NCBI RefSeq assembly: GCF_000004195.4
Contig: NC_030677.2
Location: 44,021,142-44,085,141, forward strand
Origin: Xenopus tropicalis
Taxonomy: Eukaryota; Chordata; Amphibia; Anura; Pipidae
DNA length: 64,000 nucleotides
Direction: 5' to 3'
The notes beneath the pieces are model-generated. The model was not told the origin of the DNA. It searched no databases and was given only the letters and a program-made list of their open reading frames with translations. Shown piece after piece: positions 48,601 through 59,599 of this stretch; position 1 is the first letter of the stretch, and the number at the start of each line of letters is the position of its first letter. A program made the translations under genes and the position numbers.

Positions 48601-51600
48601 ACAGCCCTTTTGATTAAACACAAACAGAATTATAGTGGATTCTAGAATACAAAATATGCAGGAACATTGTTATATTGTTTATATGGTTGCATAAATGTTT
48701 ACAGGGTAACCCTTTTGAAATAAAAAATAACAAAAGTGGTATAAAGGTGATACCTTTATTGGCTAACTAAGATAACCATAGCAAGCTTTCAGGACGTTTT
48801 AGTTCCTTTTTCAAGCTGATTACCCAGATTATGGTTGCATACAAAGAGCATAAGATGCAATAGAGTGATAAACAGTTTGAAAATATATTTGACAAAAAGG
48901 CCAACTTTTTGAGGTTTCGGGAGAATGAAAAAAATTATAGTACTATAGTCCCAATGTGTTTTAGCTATGTATTTTAATATTCTGATGGACACATTTGAAT
49001 TTATACAAATTTACAAAGTACCAGGATGAGTCAGTTACCTTATCAGTAAAGGAGTGGAGGATTTTTAGGTTTTTATCATGCTCCTTTCCATCTCTCAAGT
49101 GTGCATACAAAAAGTCAAGCCATAACCATGGCATTTTCTGTCTGCGCTGAATAATATCACTCATCCTAAGGGAAAAAAGCAGCTATGACTAAAACAACCA
49201 AAGTTCTCCCTTCGGTGAGAATTCATTGGCAATATCTTGCAATGCTCTACATCTTATTTACAAATGGAGGGCATAGTAAAAAGGAGAAGTTTTTAAAGGA
49301 GAAGCAAAGGCTATTAAAGAGTTAATCTTAAAATGCAGGTATACCTTCAGTTGTCTCAATAGTGCCCTTAAGTCTCCCCATATTTCTCCCGTTCAGAGGA
49401 TCAGAAGCCAAACAGTAAGGAAAAATGCTGAGCTGGGTAGAGAAGATTCCCGTAATGCATGCAAGGCAGGTAGGGGGAGAGGCAAGCGGGGTGTTGGGTA
49501 GAGTAAAACTGAAACAAAGCGATGGTTGAGACAGAAGTGAAGATAGAAGCCGGCAAGAGGATGCGGGCGGGGGGGGATTGCTGACAAGAGGACACGAGCA
49601 CACAAGCCGGCGGTGGATACACATAAGAACGCAGCTGCTGGGGGGGAGACACAGAAGGACGCAGGGGGGAGGGCCTCCCTTGTTAAAGGTGGCGGCGCCG
49701 TTCACTGAAACAAGTATGTAGAATGTAGCAGGTGTATCTCTGTAAATCCTTCATTAGGCAAGCTAGAAATATAGCATTTTTACACAGCAATAGTAGTACT
49801 ATTTAATAGTGTGCACCCCCCCCCCCACCCCCGCTCCCCTCAGTGCTCGCCTGGTCCTTCTGTGCTTCTGTGTCCTCTGCGTCTGTGTGCGCGCTCACAG
49901 GGGCCAGGGTAGGGGAAAGGAGTGGAGCATGTCACTGAAAAGAGCAATGCACATGCGCCGCCTACAGTGTCCTGGTTGTAGGGTCTGAGCAGGAGCGATG
50001 CATTATGGGAATCCTGTTTACCCAGTTCAGTGTTTTTTCTTCCTGTTTGGCTTCAGATCTTCTGAACAGGTGAAATATGGGGAGACTTAAGGGCACTATT
50101 GAGACAACTGAAGGTAAGCCTGCAGCTTGAGATTAACTCTTTGGTAGCCTTTCCTTCTCCTTTAAGTATAAAAATGTAAATGGCCTACTAATACCTTCTG
50201 TTTCTAGAGTAACTTAAAAGGGGAGCTAAAAATATTAATTCATGTAAAGTTTCTCAGTGCCTGAGTGCTTAGATTAATTTTCTATTTTTAGCGGTTTCTG
50301 AGATATTAGCAGTTTTAGACAGCTCAGCAACTCTCTTTAAAGACCAAGAGTGTGTTCAACCCTAACTATCTATGCATTGTCCATGCACTTCTTGGATTCA
50401 GTTAAACATAGGGTTGCTGATTTTCAGTTGAGCCAGAAGTCTGGTATTAGAAGCCCTAACTGCTTATATCTCAGAAACCACTAAAAATACATCATGTCTT
50501 TGGCACTGTGGATGACATTACTCCCTAATCAGCATCACCAGGCCCAGATTTGTGGAGAGGCCACAAAGGCCCGGGCCTAGGGCAGCATAAACCTGGGGGT
50601 GGCATGCCACCCCGCCACACTAAAATCTTGAAATTTTTGTTCCCATACGGAGCAATGGGGACCACTCCGAACTGCTCCATATGCAAGTGCGGCCTTCCAC
50701 TGCTCACGCATGCTCACTCCCTGGGGGAAGGTGCGACCGGGGCGGCCAGTTTGGAAATCCGGCCCTGAGCATCATGCATCCTTTATAGAACATCACTGTT
50801 TTATGCTAAGAAAAGTATCCTCTTTCAATGGATGGCACACTCTCCCCCGACATTTGCCAGCTGGCTCAATTTACTTAAAGCCCTTCTGCCACTGATACAA
50901 CTCACCTACATAGCAAAGGGATGCCCTCAAAAGTATGACAAGGTATGGGGAACATGGGCTGAAGCCATGGAATAACACCACACGATCCTCCCTGGAAATT
51001 TGAACCCCCACCGGTAATCCCAAATCCTCCCCTTCTTTAAAAGAAGGCAGAACATTACCTCGAGTAGGATATTACTGATTATCTAAACCAATGTACCGTA
51101 TATATCCTGACATGGAAAGAACACGCTTGTAGAACCAATGTCAAAATGTTTTTTTGTTGTTTTATGTTACAAATGCATAAATAAACACCTTTGAAAAAAA
51201 AAATATATCATGTCTAAGAGGTGATTCAACAGAAAAATGACCCACCCCTTATATAATGTGAGGTGGAGGTCACATTCTCTGCCACATGATCCAAGATATT
51301 TATACGTATAGGATCTATTATATGAAATGCTTAGAACCTGGGATTTTCTGACTAAGGAATCTGTAATTTGGATCTCCATACCTCATGGCTGCTAAAAAAA
51401 TAATTTAAACATTAAAGAAATGCAATGGGATTGTTTTTCCACCAATATGGATTCATGAAGCTTAGTTAGGGCCAAGTACAAGGCACAGTTTTATTATTAC
51501 AGAGAAAAAGGAAATAATTTTTAAAAATTCAAATTACTTGCTTGAAAATGGATTCTATGGAGATGGAGTTCCCATAATTTTCTGGATATCATAAGTTTTC

Positions 51601-54600
51601 TGGATACCAGGTTTTCACATAAGGGATCCCATACCTTTCATATACCTTCCACACTTGGGGCACCCTAAGATCACCCACCATCCTATAGCTCAGATATAGA
51701 TACTTTCTCCCATAGTTTATGGTTGCCGTACACTTGACTGAAACGTTCTAAAATATAGCTATAATACATTCCATTAGTGATATTAAGTATTTTTAAACAC
51801 ATACTTGTAAATAGCTTGAACATATTCAGAATCTCTATTGCTTTGTGCTTGTATTTTCCTCCCCATGGCTGTTTCTAAGGATTGAAAAGATAAACGCATA
51901 GTAAGCACTATGAAACTTTTTATTCCTTTTTTGGGGCTGTAAATTGTGGTTTCAATATTCCATACTGATGAATGTACCAGTCATTATTTTTTATTGTTGA
52001 TGATTTAAGGTTTCTGATTGCCCTGTGGGGAAGTACATCAGGGCTTTTACACTTTTCCAGGACCACTAAAAAATCAAACATAACTGAGATGTATTAAAAG
52101 GTGCACATAACCTACAGTTTATAGTAAGCTATAGCAAAGTATCTATTTGTTAAAAGCAAACATTTGAGCAAAAGTTATGTTTTTACACAAATCCCATCTA
52201 CTGCCATTTGCACTACTGGCTGCAATTATCCATTGCCCTCCTTTTTCCCCATTTCTAGATGGTTTCTGAACTTGGCTGCCATTCCTCTCCTTGGATATTC
52301 CTGCAATTATGATGGGTGACTTCAGTATCCCATTTGATATTGATGGGTCACATGCCTCCAACATTTTCAGTCAAACCTGCTCCTATGAGTTCAAACAGCG
52401 AATCTCATCCCCCATCTTCTAACCCTTTCTCATATTCAAACATTGTTATAATTCCAAGCAACTGTTCAACACTTTAAACTGTGTCCTTCACCCGCCCACT
52501 CCACTTGCTGCCACCCATCTCTATTGGTCAATCTCTGTCCTTCCTTTCTCCTAAAAAATTACTTGTGCACAGTGAAATCTCAGAATATGTATCATATAAC
52601 TCTGTAACTCTGTATATAAATCTGTTTCCATCCCCAGCATTCTTCAAGAATGATCTGCTTGCTGCTAAATCCAAAGTTCATTACTCTTGCTCATTACTCT
52701 CGCTTTTCTTACACTGAAAAAAGATTTTCAATTCTTCTCTCACCCTAAAGTTGATGGTTATTTGTGCAAAGTTAATTGAAAGATTTTAGTTTAACTCCAA
52801 GTTACCTGATATAATGTCCAATGCACATAGTGTCACATCCATAAAGCAATCAAAAGACTCCCCATCAACATGCGTCTGGAGCTTCTCCACTAATATCTTG
52901 GATTGTTCATTCATGACTTCCAAAAACTCAGAGAGAATTGCAAAATGAAAGGTTGGAGTTATCATCTTTCTTCTTGAACGCCACTTTTCCCCTGTACTAA
53001 GAGTGAAACAAACAATGAAACACTAAACAGTTTCTACCTGGGGCTCATGCACACAGGACATATTGCCAGGAATCTGTATTCTTACTTCCTATTAAGAAGG
53101 GTGGGAGAGCGGATGTGACTGGAGCAGCAATGAGAATGGCACAAATGAGAGACAACAAGGGAGTTTAACAGCTGCGACCGCTATAGCACCTCAGTAGAGA
53201 ATCACTGGTGCTGGATTTTTTTTGTAGGGTCTTATATTCTGCTTGGAGCTCTTGTTTGCCCAGTAGAAAAGATTTTTATTCAACATTGTAGTTCCGCTCA
53301 TACCCTGCCTCAAATCACTGATGTTATAACAGTTTTTTTGTGTGCTGGAACTTTTTCCAGCACTCTTTCACCAATAGAGAAAGCACTTTTTTTTGTGAGA
53401 ACAAATTTTACACCCAACTTAGCAGGCTGGCCAACCGCTCATTAATTTATTGTAGGCACCCAAGGGCCGCCCCCCCTAAAGCTCAGGTGCCTGTATATAA
53501 ATACAGCCCTAAGCACAGCAGGTGGAATGTAGCAGGCCAAAACTGTGCTCCCTCACCAATACTACCTGCCCAATATATTATACTAAGACCAAAGGTCTTA
53601 GAATAACTCAGAGTTAAGGTTTGTTTTGACTGAATCCTGAGGCCCTAACCCAAACTATAAAAATCAGCACTATTATTTATCCTGTAATTTTTGTGGCGGG
53701 TAGATTTGTCATGGCACCATCAACTCATCTTTTCTCATCACTCTAGAAAACGTGTTTTTACTACTCCTGAGTCCAATGATGGTGTCATTTACAGCATACT
53801 ATAATTTGAAATGGGCATATTAAACCTGGACACACTGCTTACTCATGACAAAAACCATTTCCTGATAAAGAATACTTGTGCAAAAGTTGTTTTCAGAGAC
53901 AGTTTAGAAGCCAGTAGTGAGTATTCCAAGTGAACATGTGAAAGGGTTGTCTGGATAATCTTGGATACTGTACCTGCCAACTGTACATGAAATTACATGA
54001 AGGCAAAATTACTTTTGGAACACATAATTTATTAAAGGAGAAGGAAAGGCTAATAAAGTGTTAATCTTAAGCTGCAGGCACACCTCAGTTCTCTCAATAG
54101 TGCCCTTAAGGCACACCATATTTCTCCTGTTCAGATGATCAGAAGCCTCATAGGAAAAAAAAACACTGAGCTCTGTAAAGAAGGTTCCCATAATGCCTCG
54201 CTCCTGCACCAAGACCAAGACCCCTGTACATACCCAGTTTGTTAGACTACTGTATGAGGAAGCTTCCTGCTGATTGGCTCAGATCCACATTCCTAAAGAG
54301 GGGGAGTGAATTCTTAGCATTCTTGAGGGAGGGAGGAGCAGGAGAGGAGAGAGAGCTGTGCAGGAAAAAAAGAGACGAGAATTTTTTTTTCTTTTGATAG
54401 AGGATTTCTGTGAGTGCTTATGGCTGTATTTACATAGACCTTTCTGATAAAGCTTACTTAGTTTTTACCTTTCCTTCTCCTTTAATAAATGAGCATGTTA
54501 CTTACTCCTCCCCTTAGCAAACTATGAAAAAGCAGAACATTAGTTAAGAATCTAAATCTCTGATTATGAGTACCTTGTTAGCAGTCCTTTACCAAGCCAA

Positions 54601-57600
54601 GGGTGAAGAAATTTATAGAGGAAAGCCTTGTCCATATGTTTAGATGAGCTCAGAACTGGCTAAACAGAGGAAACACATTTTAAATGTAAAAGTATATTTC
54701 AATGGGGTCTGAAAACAGTTACAAGTTAAATAAATCTATTTTGCACAAACATTGTGTTCTGTCTAGATTGCACTATGCATATAAACAATTATTAAAAATA
54801 ATTTAAATATATAACTATGCTCTTGATCTAATGAGGACGAATGCAACTTATAATAATAATAATAATTATGGCCAAAAACCCCAGTTGAAGGTTTGGTAAA
54901 AGTGCAATTTAAAGGCAAGATCTAGACAGCAATCAAGACCTGCGATACAATAAGTTGAAGTTAGAAAGAGTGAGTATTCCACCACTAATGTAACAGTACA
55001 ATCAATAGTTTATGCACAGCAACAGCAAAATACAAAAGTACGTTCATAGTATGGCACTGTGCTCTCTTAACCAGCTAAGGAGTGCAGCCATCAGTGTAAT
55101 CGACACCGGATGGACCCAGAGAAATACATTACACGCTGGTGCCTGCGGATAAGAGAATGTGTCCCTCCAAAATCTGAAAGTTGTTCCTGCACCCGGAAGG
55201 ACTGATGCAGGTGGGTGCAGGCACATGCAGCATATTTCAGTCAGAAACAGCATAGTCAGGCAGTTTCCGGGCCGAAGCAATACTTCCAGGTGCAGGCACA
55301 ACTTTTACATTTTTAAAGCAATCGGGGCAGATTCTTAGCCTGTGCTCATCTGCAGGCTGAGAATCCGTTTCATGTGGCACTAGCCTAATTAATTGTTTGG
55401 TGCTTACATAAGAAAGATTCTGTTTAGTTCCATGCTGAGCTCTTTAGCCAGTTAAGGGGGCACAGTGTTATAATGTTGGCGTATATGAACATACTTCTGT
55501 GAGTATACTGAAATCACTTTAATCAAATATGTGAATTAATACAGGTATCGGACCTTTTATCCAAAATGCTCAGGATCTGGGGTTTTCCAGATAAGGAGTC
55601 TTTCCGTAACTTGGATCTCTATACCTTAAGTCTACTAAAAAATCATTTAAACGTTAAATAAACCCAATAGGACTGTTCTGCCTCCAATAAGGATTAATTA
55701 CATCTTAGTTGGGATCAAGTACAAGGTACTGTTTTATTACAGAGAAAAAGGGATATCATTTTATTATTTGCTTATAATGGAGTCTATTGGAGGTGGCCTT
55801 CCTGTAATTCTGAGCTTTCTGGATAACGGGTTTCCAGATAACTGATATTAAACCTGTACATTATTTTATTGTGCTGCCACAAGCTCTATACTAGGAAAGC
55901 TTTCTCACTTATGTGTTTGAGTTTATTTTAGATTCTGCGCTGTGACTATTTTTAACACTTTTTTACTTTCAGAATACCCAGTAGGTTTAAAATACCATTT
56001 TTACAGTAATTGCAGCTGAGTGCATTCAACTGTTTAACCTGAACCTGGCTGTACTGGGGGCTGCTACTGACCTAGGCACTGGACCTCAGCCCCATCCCCT
56101 CATTATCAGCGTATATGCAAATATACCTTCTGTACCGCACTAATAACAGAGGATGAGGGTTCCCCTCAGCTTCATTTCTTTTGCAGGTATTTTATTTACC
56201 ATATAGACACCTTATATAAGAGTCAAGCCCCTGAAGCTGCTTCCTGGCACGCACCCTTGGGTGCCTTTATGGTAAATATGGTTAGATAGAAAGAGAATTC
56301 TTGAATATAGCTGAAGTGGTGGAAAATGACTGTAGAATTATAAATAAGCACTGTGCAGTTGTGGAAGCAGAATAGGTTAGTTTGACCCTTTCTGCTTCTT
56401 TCTCTCCTTTCTCTATGTAACTAATTTCATGTTTCTGTCACACTATGTCAATTCTACATATCTGTTTTAATATGGTATCTGCCTGTAACACCTAAAACTA
56501 GGAATGAAGAGGACCCAATACTCTCTAAATACATCCCCTTGCATGAAAAAAGGAAATACTTTTAAATAATTTCATAGACATTATGCAAGTCCTTCTCTAT
56601 TTAGGTTTAAAAGGTTCCAGAGGTTTGGTTTGAGAGTCATTAAGAGCATACGTTTTCCTTTTGTGGCCGAAAATATAATTGCATGACTGGCATAAGCAGG
56701 AGCTTACCAGATATTTTCCCCCAAAACACTTGAAGCTCTAATAGTCACAAAAGCTGGCTCTACAAAATTTACAGGTGGATTTGTTCATTTGTTCATTACA
56801 AAATGCAGTACACCTGAAACAGTACTTACCTCTACAGTATCTGCATGGTAGACTACTATAAAGGGAATTGTGCCAATCCAAACCTTTAGAAGTGGTTGCA
56901 ATCTATAGCTCTCGGTGTATTCGCAGATCTGGAGAAAGAAATCTGTAAAGTAAAAAAAAAATAGGTATAATATAAGCACATTTCATTTTGTTATTACAAC
57001 GTATCATTAAAGGGGGACCAAAATTTGTTAAAAAGCCCACACAACACAGAAATCCCTAATATACCTATCACTGTAATGTGTTCCTTCAAAAACTATGAAT
57101 AAATACCATTTTTATATGTTAAAATCCAGCTGCAAGAGGAGGAGAGACTAAAACATTGATGTTACTTCTCCACAGCTTATAGACAGCATGCAGGAGCTAC
57201 ATAATCCATAATGCTTTGCACTGTGATGTTCCTTTCCTTATTGACATCATGTGTGCATGGAATTGTGGGACATGGAGGATGCAGGCTGAGGAAAATTGTC
57301 TACTGTTACATGTTTTTTGTAACATTTTTTTTTTTTTTTTGAGTCTCAAAGTAGTCAGTGGGATCAGCAGGAGAACAGGAGGTCAAGCTTAGGTAACTGT
57401 TCCAAACCAATCTTGTCTGTAGTGATTAAATTCATATTTAAATTCTGAACAATTGTTTCCTAGGGAACAAGGCAAACATGCAAAAGTTCCCTACTGGTGA
57501 GACCATTTAAAGGAACAGTAACTCCAAAAAACAAAAGTTTAGAAATTGAATTACAATATAATATACTGTTGCCCTACACTGGTAAAAGTTGTGTGTTTGC

Positions 57601-58551
57601 CTCATAAAGACTACTATAGTTTATATAAATAAGCTGCTGTGTAGCCACGGGGGCTACACAAAAGATTATTTATATAAACTATAGTAGTCTTTCTGTAGCA
57701 AACACACAACCTTTACCAGTGCAGGGCAATAGTGCATTATATTTTAACTACTTTAAAGCTCTTTTTATTTTTTGGTGTTATTGTTCCTTTAAGAACCACC
57801 ACCCTGAAAACTTGTTTTGCCAACTTGTCTGCCAACTAGCAGACCGAATGCCCCAACCCACTGTCCTGATCTCTGCTGAAGGTTAGTGCCACACCACAGA
57901 TTGGAAACTTCTGGCTTAATAGAATCATTGGCTCAAAGTTTATGACACAGTACAGAATAATTCACATCTGATATACCCTAAATGTACTATTTTTACCTAT
58001 ATTCTTTTCTTAATACAAGTCCTAGAATCGCACTTTAATCTGAGGCGGCTGTGGGGGGGGGATGCTGGGAGAGCACCAGGGCTATGTACCCCAGGGCTGC
58101 TGGGCCCTGCCCCACCCTAACAGCAAACAGTTAGCACGCATGCGCAACCCAGTGCCAGCTAGCACGCCGCGCTATATACATGGATAGGTGTAGCCCAGGG
58201 CGTGGGACCCACCGGGGCGGCGGAACAAACACTTCCCACCGATTATTAAAGACAAAAAGGTGACAAAAGCGGGGAGGAATGTGTGTATGCAAAAAGCAAT
58301 ATGAAAGGCGCAGTCCATTTGCAGTGGGCTGTCCCGGCCCTGGAGCCACAAGTACCTCCTCCGTTATTCTTCAGGAACAGCGCGTCGCCAATGAGTGGGT
58401 AATTGGGACCGGGGCCCGGGATCGGTTTCAAAATTCTGCGTTTGCGCACGTAGTCCTGCAGGGCAGGAAGAATGGAGAGGGCCAGCAGGGTCAGCAGCAC
58501 CACGGCCGCCGCCAGCCACACCAACAGATGGACTTCTCCCCTCAGCTCCAT
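42322..58551 (-). CDS. cyp4v2: Cytochrome P450 4V2, complete (11 coding exons)
   Basis: An ER-membrane monooxygenase that omega-hydroxylates fatty acids; mutation of the human gene causes Bietti crystalline dystrophy (family knowledge). Joined exons give 523 codons plus stop against 525 in human, with the same 11-exon layout. An N-terminal anchor (about residues 10-31) precedes the Pro-rich hinge KPIPGPGP. The I-helix reads E326-GHDTTAAA; that Glu is where CYP4 enzymes esterify heme. K-helix ExxR is E384-SLR. The heme loop [10 protein letters not shown] has Cys464. All introns are GT/AG and phases agree, with no stop or frameshift. The chosen start (58549-58551) has purine at -3 and G at +4; an in-frame ATG 31 codons upstream is possible but adds a segment unlike P450 N-termini. 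Confidence 0.96.
42613..42672. repeat. (TA)n/(CA)n microsatellite
   Basis: TA repeats followed by CA/CACA and TA repeats in intron 10 of CYP4V2. Confidence 0.9.
43284..43555 (+). mobile_element. tRNA-derived SINE
   Basis: The head has an A-box-like TGGCTCAGTGG (43299-43309) and a B-box-like GGGTTAGACC (43343-43352), the layout of a pol III promoter. AAAAACATAAAGGCAGGTTAATTGGCTCC is the typical body. The tail TAAATGTGTTGGCGTTA resembles the tails at 23193-23402 and 44208-44300. Confidence 0.7.
43639..43818 (-). CDS. cyp4v2: CYP4V2 exon 10: heme-binding loop
   Basis: 180 bp. Encodes [20 protein letters not shown], the PERF motif [12 protein letters not shown] and FSAGLRNCI. Acceptor TCTTCAG, donor ATTG|GTGAGA. 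Confidence 0.97.
44208..44300 (+). repeat. Eroded SINE/LINE tail-type repeat
   Basis: TTTAGATTGTAAGCTCCAGTG then TGTAACATGTTGGCACTAACTAA matches the tail pattern at 23193-23402. Confidence 0.4.
44716..44850 (-). CDS. cyp4v2: CYP4V2 exon 9: K helix
   Basis: 135 bp. Encodes [38 protein letters not shown] and EDCSI. The ExxR pair is here. Acceptor AAACAG, donor C|GTAAGA. Confidence 0.96.
45236..45935. mobile_element. MITE copy 2 (inverted), split by a T2 MITE
   Basis: 45236-45334 and 45756-45935 together match the inverted 22226-22908 element: GCCGATTCACTTAAAG, TTTTATTGCTTCTTATTTTTGCGACTTAA, then CCATTTCCCTGAAAACTGGAGGATGCATC. It is interrupted at TTAA by 45335-45755. The far end is missing. 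It lies in CYP4V2 intron 8. Confidence 0.75.
45335..45755. mobile_element. T2-type MITE carrying two NRF1-like palindromes
   Basis: Ends TTAAAGGAGAAGAAAAGGC and CCTTTCCTTGTCCTTTAA with TTAA on both sides. The element is a long foldback: CAGCCCGGGGTAC and GTCACTTGG blocks occur inverted. GCGCATGCGCA sits in each half (45499-45509, 45560-45570). It inserted into an older MITE. Confidence 0.85.
46228..46330 (-). CDS. cyp4v2: CYP4V2 exon 8: I helix
   Basis: 103 bp. Begins [20 protein letters not shown], the oxygen-activation Thr region, and ends ELDEVF. Acceptor ATTTAG, donor TTG|GTAAGG. Confidence 0.97.
47376..47692. mobile_element. MITE, CTAGGGGCAGATTTACTAA family (copy 2)
   Basis: Left CTAGGGGCAGATTTACTAA, right TTAATCTGCCCCCTAG. 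The interior GAACGCTCGGAGCGTTC palindrome and TTTCGTAAGCATTTTCG match 33740-34054. Confidence 0.85.
48066..48260 (-). CDS. cyp4v2: CYP4V2 exon 7
   Basis: 195 bp, phase 0 at both ends. Encodes [20 protein letters not shown], a charged loop, [14 protein letters not shown] and [10 protein letters not shown]. The last Glu is the CYP4 heme-linking residue. Acceptor TATGAAAAG is atypical (purines next to AG) but a pyrimidine tract lies just upstream and the phase fits. Confidence 0.92.
49039..49165 (-). CDS. cyp4v2: CYP4V2 exon 6
   Basis: 127 bp. Encodes [20 protein letters not shown] and [20 protein letters not shown] is a CYP4V hallmark. Acceptor TTCCCTTAG, donor AAG|GTAACT. Confidence 0.95.
49293..50165. 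mobile_element. T2-type MITE (873 bp)
   Basis: TTAAAGGAGAAGCAAAGGC at the left and GCCTTTCCTTCTCCTTTAA at the right with terminal TTAA. It shares the CAGTTGTCTCAATAGTGCCC block with 445-1146 and 54032-54485, present here near both ends in inverted orientation. The interior includes G-rich and C-rich runs (C11 near 49810). Confidence 0.8.
50539..50767. mobile_element. hAT-type MITE with 8-bp TSD
   Basis: 229 bp. CAGGCCCAGATTT and AAATCCGGCCCTG are imperfect inverses. AGCATCAC (50531-50538) and AGCATCAT (50768-50775) flank it. Open frames here are shadows. Confidence 0.75.
51305..51639. repeat. CAGGTATGG...CCATACC interspersed repeat
   Basis: Contains GAACCTGGGATTTTCTGACTAAGGAATCTG, TTTTATTATTACAGAGAAAAAGG and the terminal GGGATCCCATACC; same family as 36119-36400. 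Confidence 0.7.
51805..51874 (-). CDS. cyp4v2: CYP4V2 exon 5
   Basis: 70 bp, the smallest exon. Encodes [20 protein letters not shown] and IY (the preceding Glu codon is split). Acceptor CCTTAG, donor AA|GTATGT. Confidence 0.95.
52806..52996 (-). CDS. cyp4v2: CYP4V2 exon 4: C helix
   Basis: 191 bp. Encodes [20 protein letters not shown] with the WxxxR heme-propionate pair, [17 protein letters not shown] and [10 protein letters not shown]. Acceptor TCTTAG, donor CAG|GTAACT. Confidence 0.96.
54032..54485. mobile_element. T2-type MITE
   Basis: Ends TTAAAGGAGAAGGAAAGGC and CCTTTCCTTCTCCTTTAA with TTAA at both extremes, 454 bp. The right half matches the truncated copy at 15440-15581. Confidence 0.8.
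54574..54659 (-). CDS. cyp4v2: CYP4V2 exon 3
   Basis: 86 bp. Encodes [20 protein letters not shown] and WLGKGLLT. Acceptor CTGTTTAG, donor AAG|GTACTC. Confidence 0.95.
55542..55856. repeat. CAGGTATGG...CCATACC interspersed repeat
   Basis: Begins CAGGTATCGGACC, contains GGGGTTTTCCAGATAAGGAGTC and TTTCTGGATAACGGGTTTCC, ends AAACCTG. Best preserved copy of the family at 36119-36400. Confidence 0.75.
56830..56942 (-). CDS. cyp4v2: CYP4V2 exon 2
   Basis: 113 bp. Encodes [20 protein letters not shown] and [17 protein letters not shown]. Acceptor CTTTACAG, donor GAG|GTAAGT. Confidence 0.96.
57007..57130. mobile_element. T2-type MITE fragment (left end)
   Basis: TTAAAGGGGGACCAAAATTTG at TTAA 57007-57010; no matching right end was found. 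A T14+ run lies further on, at about 57327-57340. Confidence 0.4.
57507..57792. mobile_element. T2-type foldback MITE
   Basis: TTAAAGGAACAGTAACTCC at the left and GGTGTTATTGTTCCTTTAA at the right, TTAA at both ends. Almost the whole 286 bp folds back; ATTTATATAAACTATAGTAG pairs with its inverse around 57630-57690. Confidence 0.85.
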
Positions 58552-58750
58552 GGCTATGTCTTGCAGTGAAACACAGGCAAGTGGCGGGATGTGCAGCAGC
58601 GCTGAGGTATCTCCCCTTGGCTCCCAGAGTATGAAGTTAGCCAAGCAGCAGCCGCCAGACTGGGCAGTAGGACACTTCCTATCCCTCCTACTACACTGCT
58701 CACATGCTTATTCTTGTAATATCAACACGTATGCTCCGCCCCCTCGTACT
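58020..58750 (-). promoter_or_regulatory. cyp4v2: GC/CpG-rich promoter and first-exon region of CYP4V2
   Basis: GC- and CpG-rich DNA surrounds exon 1 in an otherwise AT-rich window. Upstream of the ATG on the gene strand are a GC box (GGGGGCGG, plus-strand CCGCCCCC at 58737-58744) and an ETS-like AGGAAGTG (near 58671). In intron 1 an NRF1-like CGCATGCGCAA lies at 58137-58147. No TATA box was seen, consistent with a CpG-type promoter. Confidence 0.55.
58356..58551 (-). CDS. cyp4v2: CYP4V2 exon 1: membrane anchor
   Basis: 196 bp from ATG. Encodes [31 protein letters not shown] (signal anchor), [19 protein letters not shown] and NNGG. Donor GGAG|GTACTT is weak outside the GT but gives the right phase into exon 2 (Asp codon G|AT). 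Confidence 0.93.
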
Positions 58751-58759
58751 GCAGCGGTG

Positions 58760-59200
58760 ATACAGTGCTGTGCTACCTCATAGTAACAAACACATGCTGA
58801 GACTGCACTGAGCCTGTACTGAGGGTCTCTGTGTGTAATGCAGCCACCCTGTCAGCTGATACAGTGCCCTACCTACCTCATACTAAGTGACATACTGTAC
58901 CAGCCTATACTACTGGAGTACCCACATATACACCGCAAGAAAGTTTTGCACCTCACTGCCACCTGAGGCAAAGCAACCCTGCTGACCAGGTCAGTAAAAT
59001 ACCAGCCAGGTGGCAACCCTACTCAGGTGCCATATTATTATATTGTTACAGTAGCACCATATTTTTCACCCCTCCTACTGTAAGAGTACAACAGTAACAG
59101 TGCACATGCACCTCAGTTAAAATTAGCATTTGTGTGTGCAGTGTCACAGTGGTGTTTATACTCTATTTGCTTTTGTTTGTGTGGATTCTTTACACTTAGG
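58760..59200. other. Gene-less spacer upstream of CYP4V2
   Basis: No coding or bounded element was recognised. Confidence 0.45.
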
Positions 59201-59397
59201 GCCGTGAAAGATAGGGAGATTAGTCGCCGTGCAACAAATCTCCCTTGTCGCTGGTAACTAATCTCCCCGAAATTCCATCCCACTGGCTAGAATGTAAATC
59301 GCCGGTGGGATGGCATATGCAGAGATTTGCAGAAATCACCAAAGTTCCCAGTCATGCCCTTAACTCAGGTTTCTTCCACAAACATACTGGCACAGGT

Positions 59398-59511
59398 TCC
59401 TACACTGGGCAGCCCCCGTGTACCTCCTGCTTCCTACACTGGGCAGCCCCCGTGTACCTCCTGCTTCCTACACTGGGCAGCACATGTGTACTCCTGCTTC
59501 CTACACTGGGC
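59398..59511. repeat. 34-bp minisatellite A
   Basis: The unit begins CCTACACTGGGCAGC and ends CCTCCTGCTT. TACACTGGG starts at 59401, 59435, 59469 and 59502, so the period is 34 with one 1-base deletion. Confidence 0.93.
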
Positions 59512-59599
59512 AGCTCACACCTCAGAGCAGCACCAGCATTGTTTCATGTACTGCCTGCCCTATGTTTCCTGTGTGTATGGCACACACAGGCAGCATAAG

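Noticed and set aside
58552..58644. Upstream in-frame ATG for CYP4V2 (adds 31 residues)
   Set aside because: The added segment is not hydrophobic-anchor-like and human CYP4V2 starts just before its anchor; the inner ATG has a good context and gives the expected length.
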